Positions 1-8,478 are shown, counted from the stretch's first letter. The stretch is DNA of 53,647 nt from Leptospira biflexa (GCA_020721875.1 DYLX01000008.1:6549-60195), one strand, 5' to 3'. Made by a program: numbers and translations. Notes: generated by a model from the letters alone, not told the origin.

Positions 1-503
1 GTCGCCGATGTTAAAAATGTCTTCGTGTTCGAGAACGGCCACGCGGTCTTGAACGAACCGTGCACGCGGAATGTATCCTCAGGACGCGCGTCGAAATAGA
101 CGAGGCTGCTGAGGGTCGGCGTCACATTATTTTTATCTGGGTTCACGAGGTCGAAACCTGAGGTCCAGGGGTCGGTCCAGGTCCACGAGGTGTCGATCTT
201 GCCCGTGATGCTGCCGCCGATCTTGACTGCCTCGGTTTTAAGGAGCCCCGCGAGGGGGTCCGAAGATGTCGCGGGTGTGGCGGGTGTCGCCGGTTGGGCC
301 GACGCGCTCGAACTCTGTCCGTTGCTCTGTCCCGTCGCGGTCGAGCCAGTTTGCGCTGACTGAGCCTGACCAGGTTGCGTGAGCACCTCGTCGCCGAAGA
401 GCGAACCTAAATCGCTGCCGCTTTCCTGAGCCGCGATAGAAAACGCCGCGCCAAAGAGCATGGCAGCCGCGCCAAAGAGCATAAAATATGTGTGGAATCT
501 CAT
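1..503 (-). CDS. Outer-membrane beta-barrel-like protein, partial (C-terminus outside window)
   Basis: The frame opens at ATG 503 and runs off the left edge, giving 167 residues. GAGGAGG lies 7 nt upstream of the ATG. Residues 1-25 form a signal peptide (hydrophobic run with MLFGAA twice, ending in IAAQ). A low-complexity linker rich in Ala, Gln, Ser, Thr and Pro follows to about residue 75. After that come alternating hydrophobic/aromatic strands (GGSITGKIDTSWTWT and SSLVYFDARPEDTFRVHGSF), the look of a spirochaetal outer-membrane barrel or porin-like protein. It is the last visible gene of the LolD/permease/LolA-like operon, 61 nt after the LolA-like gene, so it may be a client or partner of that machinery. 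The family cannot be named from this fragment; barrel identity is inferred from the strand pattern. Confidence 0.75.
   Translation of the reverse strand, partial: MRFHTYFMLFGAAAMLFGAAFSIAAQESGSDLGSLFGDEVLTQPGQAQSAQTGSTATGQSNGQSSSASAQPATPATPATSSDPLAGLLKTEAVKIGGSITGKIDTSWTWTDPWTSGFDLVNPDKNNVTPTLSSLVYFDARPEDTFRVHGSFKTAWPFSNTKTFLTSA
445..482 (-). repeat. 21-bp tandem duplication inside a signal peptide
   Basis: A 17-bp unit, GCCGCGCCAAAGAGCAT on the plus strand, occurs at 445-461 and again at 466-482, a period of 21 bp. It encodes MLFGAA twice in the hydrophobic core of the signal peptide of the barrel-like protein. Because the period is a multiple of three, a gain or loss of one copy would keep the frame. 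Confidence 0.85.
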
Positions 504-564
504 TTTATAGCCTCCTCGGCAGTCTTTTCGGCAGCCTCCTTGGGCAGCCCCTCCTTGGGCACGC

Positions 565-1362
565 TCATCTGCTCACCTGCTCGAGGAACGCCTTCGTAAA
601 GACCTTATCGGGCAGCTGCGTGACCGACTGCTCGGTCATCGTGATCTGGCTCTTTTCGCCCTTATTGATCTCGTCGAGAATGAGGATCTGAGAGGGCAGG
701 AGCTTACCCTCAAGCTGCACATACTTTGGGTAGGCAGTTGTCCGCATCAACCTGCCATTGACCGAGTAATCCTGGCGGATGAGGAGCATGGTCGGATCTT
801 TGCGGATGCTGAGCACCACGCGATCGTAGGAGACTTCGTTGGTGTTCGCCTTGAGATCGAGGATCCACACGGGGAATTTGCCGACCATGCCATCGGTCAT
901 ACTTGTCACGGTGTAATCTTGAGCAAAAGAGCTCAGCGTGAAATCCGAGTTCTTCGCTTTTGTATTTTGCAAATTTTCCTTCACCGATGAGTGAGAAAAC
1001 TTGCGGCTCGAAGGGTCGTAGAACCACACATTGTCGTTCTCGCGCAGGTAGCCTTGGCCCTTATTGACCTCTGGCAGCATGATGAGAATGAGAAACTGCT
1101 TTTTAGTGTCTCGGCGAAACACGCGAGCTTGGGTAACGCTGTCCTTTTCGCCAGGTTTTTGGGTAACGATCGTAAAGACCGCCGAGAAATCCTTGCCGGT
1201 GAAATCGCTCAAATTATCAACCTTCGCGAGAAGTTCTTTCGGATCTGGCTTCGTTTGCGCTGTCGCAGGCGAGATCCCAGTGCCAAGACCGATAAACATC
1301 ACGAGGGCGGCCAGCATTGCCGCACGAACATTTATTTTCTTGAATTCCATAGTAAAGAGCAT
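565..1362 (-). CDS. LolA-like outer-membrane lipoprotein-sorting protein
   Basis: The 265-residue product has a signal peptide (hydrophobic stretch about 14-30, cleavage near ATAQ at 33-36). The mature part is rich in beta strands with a LolA/LppX-like pattern: FRRDTKKQFLILIMLPE, then KGQGYLRENDNVWFYDPSS, then DLKANTNEVSYDRVVL. This matches the outer membrane lipoprotein-sorting superfamily, periplasmic half-barrels that carry lipoproteins or other lipidated cargo. ATG 1362 is preceded by AAGGAG at 7 nt; a second ATG five codons in (MEFKK) is possible. It follows the two FtsX-type permeases by 14 nt and precedes the barrel protein, so it probably shuttles cargo released by that ABC transporter. 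The exact cargo is unknown. Confidence 0.8.
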   Translation of the reverse strand: MLFTMEFKKINVRAAMLAALVMFIGLGTGISPATAQTKPDPKELLAKVDNLSDFTGKDFSAVFTIVTQKPGEKDSVTQARVFRRDTKKQFLILIMLPEVNKGQGYLRENDNVWFYDPSSRKFSHSSVKENLQNTKAKNSDFTLSSFAQDYTVTSMTDGMVGKFPVWILDLKANTNEVSYDRVVLSIRKDPTMLLIRQDYSVNGRLMRTTAYPKYVQLEGKLLPSQILILDEINKGEKSQITMTEQSVTQLPDKVFTKAFLEQVSR

Positions 1363-1376
1363 GCAAAATCTCCTTG

Positions 1377-2702
1377 TTATTTAACTGTTCTGAGTGCCTC
1401 GGCGGGAGGCATCTTCGCCGCCGCGTTCGCGGGAGCGTAGACCGCCGCAAGTGTCAGCGCGGCGATTATGATGATGTTTCCGAGAGCCCTAAGCGGCGGC
1501 AGATAGAATGAGAAATGACCCTTCTTCAATATGAGAAACACCGGTGACTGTGGATCAAAGCGAATAAAGCTGACGCCCGCCATCACGATAAGGGCGAGAG
1601 CGATGCCTGCCACCGCCCCCGCAAGCGCGAGGAAAAGCGCTTCATAGAGGAACATCGAGCGGATTTCCTTCCGTTGCACACCTACCGCACGCATTGTGCC
1701 TATTTCCCTGATGCGCTCGTACATCGCCATCCGGAAAGTGTTGGAAATGCCGATCATAACAATCGCAAAGAGCACAATCAGTATCGCGAGACTGGCTGTG
1801 TCGAGCGCCACCACGATCTGACGCGCCTGCGCGAGCACATCATCGATGGTGTACACACGATACTTCGTGCCTGTCCAGGTCTCGCTGTTTTGCTCCCGGA
1901 TCATGGACTGGAATGGCGTTATAGAGCCATTCTCTTGCTTTGCGCTGCGGTCGAAGAGCTGGATATTCATTGCCTTCATAGAGGCATAGAGCTTATTCGC
2001 GAATGCACCGGCCTCGTCGAGATTGTTGAGCATGATGCCGAGCGACATGTATTCATTTGGCCCAAGACCAATAAGATTATTGAGGTAGTCAAGCTGTGCA
2101 TAGGTCATGATAGAGCCGATAAAGCTTGAGTCTACCGTGATCGCGGCGACGCGGAACTCGCCCACATTGTTCTGGCCGGTCACTGTCTGAAACTGCGCGA
2201 CCACGGTGTCGCCGGGGAGCACCTTGAGCTTGTTCGCGACACTCTGAGAGATGATGAGAGCATTGGGCCAGCTCAAATTATCCCAGCTGCCTTTAACGAG
2301 CGCGAGGCGCTTCTTCAGCATGCTCGAGTGGGCGAGATCCATGCCGGTGAGATTCTGTCGGATGCTCTTGCTCTCGAATATAAGAGTCGCAGAGGTTTCA
2401 CTCGTCTTCTGAAGACTCGACCAGGTGAGGTCCGCGGTGCTGAGCGCCTTCATGATGGAAGTGTCGTCGCGGATCACGGAGATGCGCTTTCCCGAGGGGG
2501 TGTACTCCGAACCGCCGACAAATACATGTCCTCCCATGAGGTACGCGAAGTTCTCAGATACATTGCGGACAAAGGAACCAGCGAACCCATTAATGAGCGT
2601 AACGATCATGATGCCAAAGGCTATGGCGCCCGCGAGGAGGATTGTCCGCTTTTTCTGCCGCATCAAATTCCGAATCGCGATGCGGGGTATTATGATATTC
2701 AT
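1377..2702 (-). CDS. ABC transporter permease, FtsX/LolC-LolE (MacB) type
   Basis: This 441-residue permease has the LolC/MacB layout: TM1 at about 20-40, a large periplasmic domain at about 45-295, and three C-terminal TM segments near 300-325, 350-378 and 405-425. The cytoplasmic coupling helix reads MYERIREIGTMRAVG, typical of FtsX-fold permeases. The C-terminal AAKMPPAEALRTVK is also family-typical. The start at ATG 2702 is supported by GAGGAGAGG just upstream. It is the second permease, 13 nt after the first, and should form a heterodimer with it on the ATP-binding subunit. Likely role: extraction of lipoproteins or another inner-membrane substrate to the periplasmic LolA-like carrier. 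The substrate cannot be read from sequence. Confidence 0.88.
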   Translation of the reverse strand: MNIIIPRIAIRNLMRQKKRTILLAGAIAFGIMIVTLINGFAGSFVRNVSENFAYLMGGHVFVGGSEYTPSGKRISVIRDDTSIMKALSTADLTWSSLQKTSETSATLIFESKSIRQNLTGMDLAHSSMLKKRLALVKGSWDNLSWPNALIISQSVANKLKVLPGDTVVAQFQTVTGQNNVGEFRVAAITVDSSFIGSIMTYAQLDYLNNLIGLGPNEYMSLGIMLNNLDEAGAFANKLYASMKAMNIQLFDRSAKQENGSITPFQSMIREQNSETWTGTKYRVYTIDDVLAQARQIVVALDTASLAILIVLFAIVMIGISNTFRMAMYERIREIGTMRAVGVQRKEIRSMFLYEALFLALAGAVAGIALALIVMAGVSFIRFDPQSPVFLILKKGHFSFYLPPLRALGNIIIIAALTLAAVYAPANAAAKMPPAEALRTVK

Positions 2703-2715
2703 TATTCCTCTCCTC

Positions 2716-4215
2716 TTATTCTTCCTGCATCGCGCGGACGGGCTGAATTTTTAGCGCCAGCGATACGGGGTAGAGGTGGGCGATAAAGCCCACGACGACC
2801 ATGATGAGAATCGCCTGGAGCACATTCCCCATGGAAGCGATGGGGTTCATGTATTTTCCTCCAAAGAGGATAAGGAAGAACTGATTAGTTGCTTCGATAT
2901 GCATGGCCCTCAGCGTGATGGTGATCGCCACACCGATGAGCGCGCCGAACAACGCCGACACTGCGGAAAGCACCACAGCTTCCGCGGCAAACATGCTCCG
3001 CACAAAACCCTTGCCCGCGCCGATCGCGCGCATGGTGCCGATTTCGCTTGTTCGTTCGATAACTGAGATCACGAAAGTGTTCATGATGATGATGATTGCC
3101 ACAATTGAGAGAATGATAATCGCGGCGGCGAACACGATGCGCACCACATCGACCGACTGTCCGTAAGGGCCGGCTGCCTTCTGCCAGTTGCCCGCAACCA
3201 CCGGAATGCCTTCCTTTGCGAAACTCTGATTCAAGGAGGCGATGACGCGGGGCGCATTGCTCGGGGCATCAGTCTTCCCCACGATGAACTGCCAGGCGCC
3301 GTCATCTGCCTTAAGCGGGTTCACATTGTCGGGCTTTGAGATATCCGCCGCAATGGCGTTGACGTCGATTGTCTTCGATGTCTCTGCGGTGACAACCACA
3401 TCGCCGCCGAAGAGTGAGTTGGCATCGCTGGTCGAGAGCATGTTCGTCTCTTCAGGTTTGAGCTTTATGGGTTCATTGGCGCCCACGGTCATGCCGCTCA
3501 TGACGCGGAGCGTCTCGATGTCGATGTAGGCGAGCTGCTCAGGAGATGCTCCCTGCTCCTTGAGCTTAAAGATCCCGACGATCGGTAGCTCTCTCAAGCT
3601 GAACCCGATGGCGGAGAAACCCTGGATCAGAAGCGAATCGCCGACTGCGAGCTGCTTGCCGAGCCAGAACGAAAACTTGGAGAGTTGCCCCTCGCTGATC
3701 ATGATTCCCTGCTGCCCAGGCTGGAGCATCTGTCCAGAGATCATATCGATCGCGTTGAAAAGTTTCCAATATGATGAAGCGTCGACGCCGAAGAGAAAGA
3801 GGAAGCGGTCCTGGGGTTGGACATTGTTTTTGGCGTTACCGCTGGGGGGAGGGGCGTCGCCGCGCGTAAGTTGCGCGAAACCTGTCGCGAGCGAAGAGGT
3901 CTGCGTGAGGTGCGGCGTCGACTTGAGAATCGCCTGCACCTTGTCGTAGGAAGGGATGATCGGTGTTTGAGCGAGGCCGCCTGGGGAACTTACACCGAAG
4001 AGCGACACCGGACCCTCGCTCGATATGCCCGACACAAAGATATCGCCAGTGTACACATCCGAAAAAGTCGCCCGTATTCCCGCTTCTGAGGCATTGATAA
4101 AGGCGGTACCCACTACAAGAATCATCGCGCCGAGAGCGAGCAGTAGGCCTATGATGAGGCTCTTCGACCGATGTTCACGTATGTTGCGGAAGGCCATTCT
4201 GAGAATGACGGGCAT
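2716..4215 (-). CDS. ABC transporter permease, FtsX/LolC-LolE (MacB) type
   Basis: This 499-residue permease starts MPVILRMAFRNIREHRSK, followed by TM1 at about 20-42, a long periplasmic domain, and TM segments near 380-405, 425-455 and 470-490. The coupling segment is VIERTSEIGTMRAIGAG, the FtsX-family signature. The frame is open further upstream, but ATG 4215 has GGAGG 6 nt before it and lies 1 nt past the stop of the ATPase gene, so coupled translation is likely. The periplasmic domain has a low-complexity stretch (GDAPPPSGNAKNN). It pairs with the following permease. Either a Lol-type or a MacB-type function fits; the LolA-like gene downstream favours Lol. Confidence 0.88.
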   Translation of the reverse strand: MPVILRMAFRNIREHRSKSLIIGLLLALGAMILVVGTAFINASEAGIRATFSDVYTGDIFVSGISSEGPVSLFGVSSPGGLAQTPIIPSYDKVQAILKSTPHLTQTSSLATGFAQLTRGDAPPPSGNAKNNVQPQDRFLFLFGVDASSYWKLFNAIDMISGQMLQPGQQGIMISEGQLSKFSFWLGKQLAVGDSLLIQGFSAIGFSLRELPIVGIFKLKEQGASPEQLAYIDIETLRVMSGMTVGANEPIKLKPEETNMLSTSDANSLFGGDVVVTAETSKTIDVNAIAADISKPDNVNPLKADDGAWQFIVGKTDAPSNAPRVIASLNQSFAKEGIPVVAGNWQKAAGPYGQSVDVVRIVFAAAIIILSIVAIIIIMNTFVISVIERTSEIGTMRAIGAGKGFVRSMFAAEAVVLSAVSALFGALIGVAITITLRAMHIEATNQFFLILFGGKYMNPIASMGNVLQAILIMVVVGFIAHLYPVSLALKIQPVRAMQEE

Positions 4216-4216
4216 T

Positions 4217-4954
4217 TCAGTCCTCCGCCGGCGCGCCCACCGTGCCGTCGCCGTTGACATCTTCACCATTTCGCCTATTCTCAATGATGGTACCGTCGCG
4301 CAGCCTGATGATGTGGTCGGCGATAGTGACGATTTTCGCGTCGTGCGTCGAGAAAATAAAGGTTGTCTGCATCTCGCGGTTGATCTTTTTCATGAGATCG
4401 ATGATCTGCTCGCCGGTGGCGGAGTCGAGGTTTGCGGTGGGTTCGTCTGCCAAGACGATCGAGGGCTTTGTTACAAGGGCGCGTGCGATGGCGACGCGCT
4501 GGCGCTGTCCACCCGAAAGCTCATTCGGTTTGTGGTCGCGCCAATCGCCGAGGCCCACTTCGCCGATAAGGAAGTTAATCCAGTCCTTCCACTCATTTTT
4601 AGGAACGCTCGTCTTGCCGAGAAGCAGGGGGAATTCGATGTTTTCCCATACATTCAGCACAGGAATGAGGTTGAAGGACTGAAAGATGAATCCGAGCACT
4701 TCATGTCGAAATCGAGTCAGTTCTTGGTCGGAAAGCCCGTTCGTGTTCTTGCCGTCGATGATCACTTCTCCGCTGGTCGGAGTATCGATGAGGCCGATCA
4801 TGTTGAGAATAGTCGATTTCCCCGAACCCGATGGCCCCGCGATGGACACGAAGTCTCCTCGCTCAATGGAAAAGGTGACGCCTTTCACCGCCGGAACGAC
4901 GACTTTGCCGAGAAGATAGTCTTTCTTAACGTTTTTCAGTTGAATGATGGGCAT
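4217..4954 (-). CDS. ABC transporter ATP-binding protein, LolD/MacB type
   Basis: This 245-residue ATPase has all nucleotide-binding motifs: Walker A GPSGSGKST (40-48), Q-loop FIFQSFNLIPV, signature LSGGQRQRVAIARAL, Walker B IVLADEPTANLD and the H-loop FSTHD. The pattern is that of the LolD/MacB/FtsE branch, which powers FtsX-fold permeases. I chose ATG 4954 (MPIIQLKNVKKDY), with GGAG 7 nt upstream; an upstream extension would need a TTG and has no family support. It is the first gene of the envelope operon, with the first permease starting 1 nt beyond its stop. The C-terminal tail after residue 225 is acidic and glycine-rich and probably not part of the core fold. Confidence 0.92.
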   Translation of the reverse strand: MPIIQLKNVKKDYLLGKVVVPAVKGVTFSIERGDFVSIAGPSGSGKSTILNMIGLIDTPTSGEVIIDGKNTNGLSDQELTRFRHEVLGFIFQSFNLIPVLNVWENIEFPLLLGKTSVPKNEWKDWINFLIGEVGLGDWRDHKPNELSGGQRQRVAIARALVTKPSIVLADEPTANLDSATGEQIIDLMKKINREMQTTFIFSTHDAKIVTIADHIIRLRDGTIIENRRNGEDVNGDGTVGAPAED

Positions 4955-5117
4955 GCCATTACTCCAAGCCTTAGAAGTGCGGATTACTCGCTGAAAAAAT
5001 AGCGATTTCAATGGAGTGTGGCAATATGAGTAAAGCGATATTATTCAAATAAAATTAACAATTAAGAAAGCTTGCGTTTTTCGCGCCAATACGCGTCAAT
5101 CTTCACGAACCTGAGGC

Positions 5118-6392
5118 TCAGAGTCCTTCTGGACTGGTCTGTCCTCTCGAGCCGGCCTCGTAGGAATCGATCTCATCCTTGATCACCTCCGCGAGTCGGT
5201 GTATTCCCTCATCGATTTGTGCGAAGCTCGAGTAAGAGAAATTGATACGCATGGAATTCACCTCGGGCTCGTCGAAATAGAAGGCGCTTCCCACAACGTA
5301 GGCTACTTTCTTTTCGGTCGCCTTGTAGAAGAGCTTCTCAGTATCGATGTAATGGGGAAGAGAGAGCCATAAGAAGAGCCCGCCCTCTGGTTTGGTCCAG
5401 GTGAGATCGAAACGCTTTGGCATGTACTCTTCGAGTTTTTCAAGCATGAAATTACGCTTGTCGCGGTAGATGCCACAGGTGCGTTCGATCGTGTTCCGAA
5501 GCTTGCCGGTGGCCATGAATTCGGCGATCATCTTCTGGGTGAGGACGCTCGTGCAGAGGTCCATCGCCTGCTTCGCGACCACCATCTTCTGGATGATATC
5601 CTCGCGGGCGATAACCCAGCCGATGCGGGTTCCAGGAGCGAGAATTTTGGAAAATGTCTTGAGATTGATGACGATGCCTCGATTCTCCATTCCCTGCTCA
5701 AGCTGATAGATCGAAGGAATTGACTCGCCGATAAAGCGGATTTCGCGGTAGGGAGAGTCTTCGACGATGAAGAGATCTTCTCGGTAGGCGAACTCGATGA
5801 TCGCCCTGCGCTTTTCTACGCTCCAGCAGATACCCGACGGGTTCTGGAAATCGGGGATGAGGTAGATGTATTTGATGCGTTTGCGCTGGCTTTTTGCCCG
5901 CTCGTAGCGTTTTTCGAGTTCGACCATGTCGAAACCGTCGTTCGAGGCACTGAAGGGAATTCCCAGCATCTTCCCTTGATAGGACTGGATAGCCTGGATT
6001 GCTCCGACATAGGTGGGGCGGCCGGCGATAACATAGTCTCCCGGATCGAGGAATATCTTGGGAAGCATGTCGAGGGCCTGTTGGCTCGCCGAGGTTATGA
6101 GGAGATTCTGCATGCCGAGGGAGACTCCTTGGGCGGACTCATATTCGACGAGGCGCGCCTTGAGGTCGTTGTCGCCCTCGGTAGTACCGTACTGCAGTGC
6201 GATGGTGCCGTATTTTTCAAAGACCCGATCGCTCGCCTCACGAAGTTCCTGGACCGGGAAGGTCTCAGGAGCAGGGAGTCCTCCTGCGAAGGAGATGATA
6301 TCGGACTGATTCGTGAGCTTCAGCAGTTCGCGGATTACGGACTTTTTCATGGAGCCGGCATTGCTGGACAAGAACGCTGCAAGGTCCTGCAT
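5118..6392 (-). CDS. PLP-dependent aminotransferase, class I/II (2-aminoadipate/aromatic type)
   Basis: This 424-residue fold-type I aminotransferase has MKKSVIRELLKLT near the N-terminus and ISFAGGLPAPETFP, the substrate-loop signature of the LysN/KAT-II group. The PLP site includes YLIPDFQNPSG and the Schiff-base lysine in LKTFSKILAPGTRIGW. These enzymes move amino groups between 2-oxoglutarate and aromatic, branched or 2-aminoadipate substrates. ATG 6392 (MQDLAAFLSS) is preceded by GAGGAGG at 8 nt, so the upstream in-frame extension is not used. It stands alone, divergent from ychF. A role as final transaminase for phenylalanine and tyrosine is attractive because the aromatic block lies in the same window, but that is inference. 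A MocR-type regulator is excluded, since no helix-turn-helix domain precedes it. Confidence 0.88.
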   Translation of the reverse strand: MQDLAAFLSSNAGSMKKSVIRELLKLTNQSDIISFAGGLPAPETFPVQELREASDRVFEKYGTIALQYGTTEGDNDLKARLVEYESAQGVSLGMQNLLITSASQQALDMLPKIFLDPGDYVIAGRPTYVGAIQAIQSYQGKMLGIPFSASNDGFDMVELEKRYERAKSQRKRIKYIYLIPDFQNPSGICWSVEKRRAIIEFAYREDLFIVEDSPYREIRFIGESIPSIYQLEQGMENRGIVINLKTFSKILAPGTRIGWVIAREDIIQKMVVAKQAMDLCTSVLTQKMIAEFMATGKLRNTIERTCGIYRDKRNFMLEKLEEYMPKRFDLTWTKPEGGLFLWLSLPHYIDTEKLFYKATEKKVAYVVGSAFYFDEPEVNSMRINFSYSSFAQIDEGIHRLAEVIKDEIDSYEAGSRGQTSPEGL

Positions 6393-6454
6393 TAGTAGAT
6401 CCTCCTCGACACTCAGGCTTCGACCACATCGTATCGCGGAATCGAGCCGTCGTA

Positions 6455-6460
6455 AATATA
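6455..6460 (-). promoter_or_regulatory. Candidate -10 element of the aminotransferase
   Basis: On the minus strand the sequence is TATATT, 62 nt upstream of ATG 6392. No good -35 lies 16-18 bp upstream (GTTATC at 17 bp), so this may depend on an activator or be wrong. Confidence 0.3.
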
Positions 6461-6487
6461 CCATTTCAATATTTCAAGATAACGTTT

Positions 6488-6505
6488 TAATAGTTGAAAC
6501 TATTA
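6488..6505. promoter_or_regulatory. 18-bp perfect palindrome, operator candidate
   Basis: TAATAGTT-GA-AACTATTA is an 8+2+8 perfect inverted repeat in the divergent region between the aminotransferase and ychF. It sits upstream of both candidate promoters, where a dimeric regulator could act on either gene. The regulator is not identified. Confidence 0.5.
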
Positions 6506-6511
6506 CGCCAC

Positions 6512-6540
6512 TCTTGCCGCATTTCAGCCGGTAGTATACT
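6512..6540 (+). promoter_or_regulatory. Candidate promoter of ychF
   Basis: TATACT at 6535-6540 is a near-consensus -10. The -35 is poor: TCTTGC at 17-bp spacing, or TTGCCG (6514-6519) at a short 15 bp. The ychF start codon lies 51 nt past the -10. Confidence 0.4.
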
Positions 6541-6590
6541 GTTAAGAGCTGTTAATTGCAATAAACAGACACTATCGAAGGAATGCGCCT

Positions 6591-7697
6591 ATGCCACTGA
6601 ACTGTGGGATTGTAGGACTGCCCAATGTGGGAAAGTCGACTATTTTTTCAGCCCTCACGAGGGCGAAGGCCGAGGCGGCGAACTATCCTTTTTGTACCAT
6701 CGACCCGAATGTGGGCATCGTGCCACTCCCCGACAAACGACTCGATCAGCTCTGTGAAATTTTCAAACCAAAGCGACGTGTTCCCGCCGTCATCGAGTTT
6801 GTCGATATCGCGGGACTCGTGCGCGGCGCTTCGAAGGGGGAGGGGCTCGGCAACCAGTTTCTATCGCACATACGCGAGGTCGGCATGATTGCGCATGTAG
6901 TACGCTGCTTCGAAAACCCCGATGTAATTCATGTCGCGAATCGCGTCGATCCCGCCGATGACATTGAGGTTATCCACACCGAGCTCGCACTCGCAGACCT
7001 CGACAGCCTCGATCGCAGGCTCGACAAGCTGAGCCGGCAGCTCAAGGTGCAGGGTGCTCACCTCAAGAAAGACATTGAAAAGGAAATGGCGGTGCTTCAG
7101 AAAATCAGACCAGCGCTCGAGGAGGGTAGGCCGGCCTTTACCGTCGGGCTCGAGCCGGAGGAGCTCGAGTTTGCGCGACGAAGTTTCCTCATCACTCTTA
7201 AGCGCGAGCTCTTTGTGTGCAATGTGGACGAGTCGGGCGTGCATGGGAATGCCTATGTCGACACCGTGAAGGCGATCGCCGCGAAGCAGGGTTCCGAAGC
7301 GGTGGTGATTTGTGGAAAATTCGAGGCTGAGCTCGCCGACATCGAGGATGCAGGAGAGCGCGCGGAATTTTTGCGGGATATCGGGCTTGAGGAGCCGGGT
7401 CTTGCATCCCTGGCGCACGCGGCATATCGACTCCTCGATCTACGCACCTTTTTTACGGCGGGCGAAGACGAGTGCCGCGCTTGGACTATCCGCGACGGCG
7501 ACAAGGCGCCTGCGGCCGCCGGAGTGATCCACACCGACTTCGAAAAAGGATTCATCAAAGCTGAGGTGTACCACTACAACGACCTCATTCAGTACGGCAC
7601 AGAGCAGGCGGTACGCGCGGCAGGCAAGATGCGTCAGGAAGGACGCGAGTACGTTGTCCAGGACGGCGACATCATGTTCTTCAAATTCAATGGCTAG
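6591..7697 (+). CDS. ychF: Ribosome-binding ATPase YchF (Obg family)
   Basis: This 368-residue P-loop protein matches YchF in full length. The G1 motif GLPNVGKST is at 9-17, switch/G3 is [19 protein letters not shown], and the G4 position is NVDE rather than NKxD, the change that makes YchF prefer ATP over GTP. A central coiled-coil arm (about 130-200, with [20 protein letters not shown]) and a C-terminal TGS domain ending [10 protein letters not shown] follow. YchF binds ribosomes and acts in translation and oxidative-stress control. AAGGA lies 8 nt upstream of ATG 6591. The next gene overlaps its last codons. Confidence 0.97.
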   Translation: MPLNCGIVGLPNVGKSTIFSALTRAKAEAANYPFCTIDPNVGIVPLPDKRLDQLCEIFKPKRRVPAVIEFVDIAGLVRGASKGEGLGNQFLSHIREVGMIAHVVRCFENPDVIHVANRVDPADDIEVIHTELALADLDSLDRRLDKLSRQLKVQGAHLKKDIEKEMAVLQKIRPALEEGRPAFTVGLEPEELEFARRSFLITLKRELFVCNVDESGVHGNAYVDTVKAIAAKQGSEAVVICGKFEAELADIEDAGERAEFLRDIGLEEPGLASLAHAAYRLLDLRTFFTAGEDECRAWTIRDGDKAPAAAGVIHTDFEKGFIKAEVYHYNDLIQYGTEQAVRAAGKMRQEGREYVVQDGDIMFFKFNG

Positions 7698-8406
7698 CGT
7701 GTCTCGCGGGTCTCGCGATTCTCACACGTCGCGCGTGTCGTGCGTGTCGCGCGAGATATGCCTTTTTGAAGGTTTTCCTGCCTTAGGCGCCGAGAACCCG
7801 GCCGCGCGCCTCCTTGTACTCGGATCGTTCCCCTCCGTGCGTTCCATAGAAAAGGGAGAGTATTACGGCCACGAGCGTAATTACTTTTGGCCGATCCTCT
7901 TCTCATGCGCAGGGCAGAGCATCGAGGGGAAGAGTTACGCGGACAAGCGCATCCTCGCGGCGGAGCTCGGCGTCGTGATTTGGGACCTGGCTCGCTCGTG
8001 CCGGAGAGCGAACAGCTCCGATTCTGAGCTCGAAGTCCTGGAACTCAATGATATAGGAGCATTTTTAGAAGCGCATCCCTCGATTGCGCGGATCGGACTC
8101 AATGGCGGACTGGCGGCCGCGCTCTTTCTGAAGACGCTCGATCTGGACGCGATGCGAACGAGCGGCCCGGAACCTCGCGGCGCGTATTTGCGAGATGCTC
8201 GACACGCACTTGCCTCCATAGGCGGCGTCGCAAGGCTCCGGCTCGCGGGGCGAGAGCGCGGTGTGTATCGTTTGCCCTCGACGAGTCCTGTGCCCACACG
8301 CCGCTTCCGCACCATGGAGGACAAACGTGCGCTCTGGGCGGATTTTTACGACTTCGGGTCCGGCCAGATTTCCCGTACGCTAAAAAAATCTCGAGATGTG
8401 CACTAA
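7690..8406 (+). CDS. DNA-deoxyinosine glycosylase (HDG/UDG superfamily)
   Basis: The domain starts at about residue 35 of this 238-residue product. LLVLGSFPSVRSIEKGEYYG and HERNYFWPILF are the signature of the hypoxanthine-DNA glycosylase branch of the uracil-DNA glycosylase superfamily, which excises deaminated adenine (hypoxanthine) from DNA. VVIWDLARSCRR and NDIGAFLEAHPSIARIGLNG continue the fold. Start choice is uncertain: ATG 7690 overlaps the ychF stop by 8 nt, and in-frame GTG codons at 7699, 7735 and 7744 are alternatives. The first 20 or so residues (Ser, Arg, Val-rich) come from a TCGCG-rich repetitive stretch with no family match and may not be translated. uvrA follows, so two DNA-repair genes are adjacent. 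Confidence 0.82.
   Translation: MASVSRGSRDSHTSRVSCVSREICLFEGFPALGAENPAARLLVLGSFPSVRSIEKGEYYGHERNYFWPILFSCAGQSIEGKSYADKRILAAELGVVIWDLARSCRRANSSDSELEVLELNDIGAFLEAHPSIARIGLNGGLAAALFLKTLDLDAMRTSGPEPRGAYLRDARHALASIGGVARLRLAGRERGVYRLPSTSPVPTRRFRTMEDKRALWADFYDFGSGQISRTLKKSRDVH
7698..7757 (+). repeat. TCGCG-rich low-complexity stretch at the glycosylase 5' end
   Basis: The words GTCTCGCG and GTGTCGCGCG recur with small changes over about 60 bp right after the ychF stop. The stretch is composed almost only of C, G and T and holds several competing GTG starts. It looks like slipped-strand expansion of a short motif, not protein-driven sequence. Confidence 0.6.
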
Positions 8407-8439
8407 TCGCTCAATTAGCTACACATATGTCAAGCATAC

Positions 8440-8469
8440 TTGCCTCTCCCTCGATCCTCACGGTATGAT
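8440..8469 (+). promoter_or_regulatory. Candidate uvrA promoter
   Basis: TTGCCT (8440-8445), an 18-bp spacer and TATGAT (8464-8469). Initiation would fall near 8476, only about 3 nt before the uvrA ATG at 8479, which has no Shine-Dalgarno site. No LexA-type box was recognised. Confidence 0.5.
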
Positions 8470-8478
8470 TTGTGCGCA

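Noticed and set aside
4025..5002. 325-codon open frame on the plus strand over the LolD gene
   Set aside because: Lies antisense to the strongly supported ATPase and the start of the first permease, has no recognisable domain, and reflects codon bias of the G+C-rich opposite strand.
5012..5117. Terminator or promoter between the aminotransferase and the LolD gene
   Set aside because: The area is AT-rich, but no -35/-10 pair with good spacing and no hairpin with a T-tract could be supported by eye.
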